This document shows, piece after piece, positions 7,184-8,220 of a DNA stretch of 8,220 bases. The DNA comes from Acidobacteriota bacterium (lineage in GTDB: Bacteria; Acidobacteriota; Terriglobia; Acidiferrales; UBA7541), in contig JAGWRH010000310.1 in assembly GCA_028876695.1 (NCBI GenBank), positions 1 through 8,220 of the forward strand, read 5' to 3'. A program made the position numbers and the translations under genes. Position 1 is the first letter of the stretch. Each line of letters opens with the position of its first letter. The notes beneath the pieces were generated by a model, which did not search any database, was not told the origin of the DNA, and saw nothing but the letters and a program-made list of their open reading frames with translations.

Positions 7184-8220
7184 TTAATTCCGCAGCGGCT
7201 TGCCGGTCTTCAGCGTGTGTGCGATGCGCTCCTGGGTTTTACGCTCACCGCAGAGGCTGACGAACGCCTCGCGCTCCAGATCGAGGATGTATTGCTCCGG
7301 AACGGTCTGTGGCGCGGTGATCGCTCCGCCGGAAAGGACATAAGCAAGCTTTCGGGCCACGACGCCGTCGTATTCGGTGGCGTATTCGCCGCGCACGAGC
7401 ATGTGAATGCCGAGCCTGGCCGCGGAATAAAATTCCTCCCCGAGGACGCGGATTTCCGCGGGCGCGGGCGGATGATATCCGGCACGAACCATTGCCAACG
7501 CCGTCTCCTTCGCATCGGCAATTTGGCGGTCGCGATTCATCGAGATTAAGTCCGAGTCGCGCAGGAATCCGAGCGAGCGCGCCTCCGCGGCGCTCGTGGA
7601 CACCTTCGCCATGGCGACGTTTTCAAATACGTGCCGGAGGACATGGAAAAGGTCGAGATTTCCGCCCGCGGCGCCCTGTTCATTGGCGCGAATGAGCATC
7701 TCCTTCGATCCTCCGCCTGCGGGAATCAAACCTACACCCGTTTCCACAAGCCCCATGTAAGTCTCCGCGGCAGCGTGGATTCGGGCGCTGTGCAACGGAA
7801 TCTCGCAGCCGCCGCCAAGAGCCATGGCATGCGGCGCGACGACGACCGGCCGCGGCGCGTATTTAATAGCCATATTGGCGCGCTGGAACTGTTTCACGGC
7901 CAAATGGATATCGTCCCATTCGCCCTCTTGCGCGGTCATTAAGACGAGCATCAAGTTCGCGCCCGCGGAAAAGTTCTGCCCCTGATTGGCGATTACCATG
8001 GCCTCGAATTCCGTTTCCAGGCGCGCCACGCCGGCGTTCAACATGGCGATGATGTCGCCGCCGATGGCGTTCATTTTGGTGTGAAATTCGCAGCAGAGCA
8101 CGCCATCGCCCAGATCAATCAAACTGGCACCGGAATTTTCCTGAACGACCTTGGTTTGCTCTTTGAGCGACTTCAGCACAATCAGCCCGGCGGGTTCGGT
8201 GAGCGGCATCATCGCCGCCG
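7184..8220 (-). CDS. fadN: FadN-type 3-hydroxyacyl-CoA dehydrogenase/enoyl-CoA hydratase, C-terminal part
   Basis: The visible 345 codons run off the right edge without a stop. Methionines near 8212 are probably internal. The segment is the enoyl-CoA hydratase half of a two-domain beta-oxidation enzyme in which the NAD-binding 3-hydroxyacyl-CoA dehydrogenase domains come first, as in the roughly 790-residue Bacillus FadN/YusL (family knowledge); those domains lie outside the window. Numbering from the ATG at 8212, the crotonase oxyanion-hole segments are FSAGANL (81-87) and ALGGGCE (131-137). Both catalytic glutamates are present: Glu137 in GGGCE and Glu157 in GLVETGVG, followed by IPAGGGSKEML. 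NSGASLIDLGDGVLCCEFHTKMNAI-like sequence at 26-50 is the characteristic entry to this domain. The enzyme would hydrate trans-2-enoyl-CoA and oxidise the resulting 3-hydroxyacyl-CoA. A stand-alone enoyl-CoA hydratase is less likely because of the continuing upstream frame and the long C-terminal tail. Confidence 0.9.
   Translation of the reverse strand, partial: AAMMPLTEPAGLIVLKSLKEQTKVVQENSGASLIDLGDGVLCCEFHTKMNAIGGDIIAMLNAGVARLETEFEAMVIANQGQNFSAGANLMLVLMTAQEGEWDDIHLAVKQFQRANMAIKYAPRPVVVAPHAMALGGGCEIPLHSARIHAAAETYMGLVETGVGLIPAGGGSKEMLIRANEQGAAGGNLDLFHVLRHVFENVAMAKVSTSAAEARSLGFLRDSDLISMNRDRQIADAKETALAMVRAGYHPPAPAEIRVLGEEFYSAARLGIHMLVRGEYATEYDGVVARKLAYVLSGGAITAPQTVPEQYILDLEREAFVSLCGERKTQERIAHTLKTGKPLRN

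Overview
The window is G+C-rich bacterial DNA, and every gene I can support lies on the minus strand. In transcription order (high to low coordinates) they are: the C-terminal part of a FadN-type 3-hydroxyacyl-CoA dehydrogenase/enoyl-CoA hydratase (cut by the right edge), a large Ig-like repeat lipoprotein, a PilZ-like/TonB fusion protein, a FadA-type thiolase, and a FadE-type acyl-CoA dehydrogenase (cut by the left edge). I see no tRNA, rRNA, CRISPR array, insertion sequence or phage gene. Two features suggest a soil Acidobacteriota of the Terriglobia kind: the Ala/Ser/Gly/Thr-rich lipoprotein with 'GTI.A..GLYT.P' Ig-like modules, and a TonB-type protein carrying an N-terminal PilZ-like domain. 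This is inference from family style, not proof.

Metabolic part. FadN, FadA and FadE together form one turn of the fatty-acid beta-oxidation cycle. FadE makes the trans-2-enoyl-CoA, FadN hydrates and re-oxidises it, and FadA cleaves it to acetyl-CoA and a shortened acyl-CoA. All three resemble the fadN-fadA-fadE (yusL-yusK-yusJ) set of Bacillus and appear in the same order. All catalytic residues that fall inside the window are present. FadA and FadE are 116 bases apart with no obvious terminator between them, so they are probably co-transcribed.

Envelope part. Two cell-envelope genes lie between fadN and fadA. The first encodes a secreted lipoprotein with two Ig-like domains followed by four copies of a diverged beta-rich module of about 110-120 residues. 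The second encodes a single-pass inner-membrane protein with a PilZ-like domain predicted in the cytoplasm and a TonB C-terminal domain predicted in the periplasm, joined by long Pro/Ala/Ser-rich linkers. A clear intrinsic terminator follows the TonB gene and isolates it from fadA, so fadAE must have its own promoter in the roughly 80 bases that remain.

The most interesting points are the PilZ-TonB fusion, the repeated module of the lipoprotein, and the interruption of the fad gene order by two envelope genes. None amounts to a clearly new biological system. The window reads mainly as a housekeeping locus with two lineage-specific surface genes.
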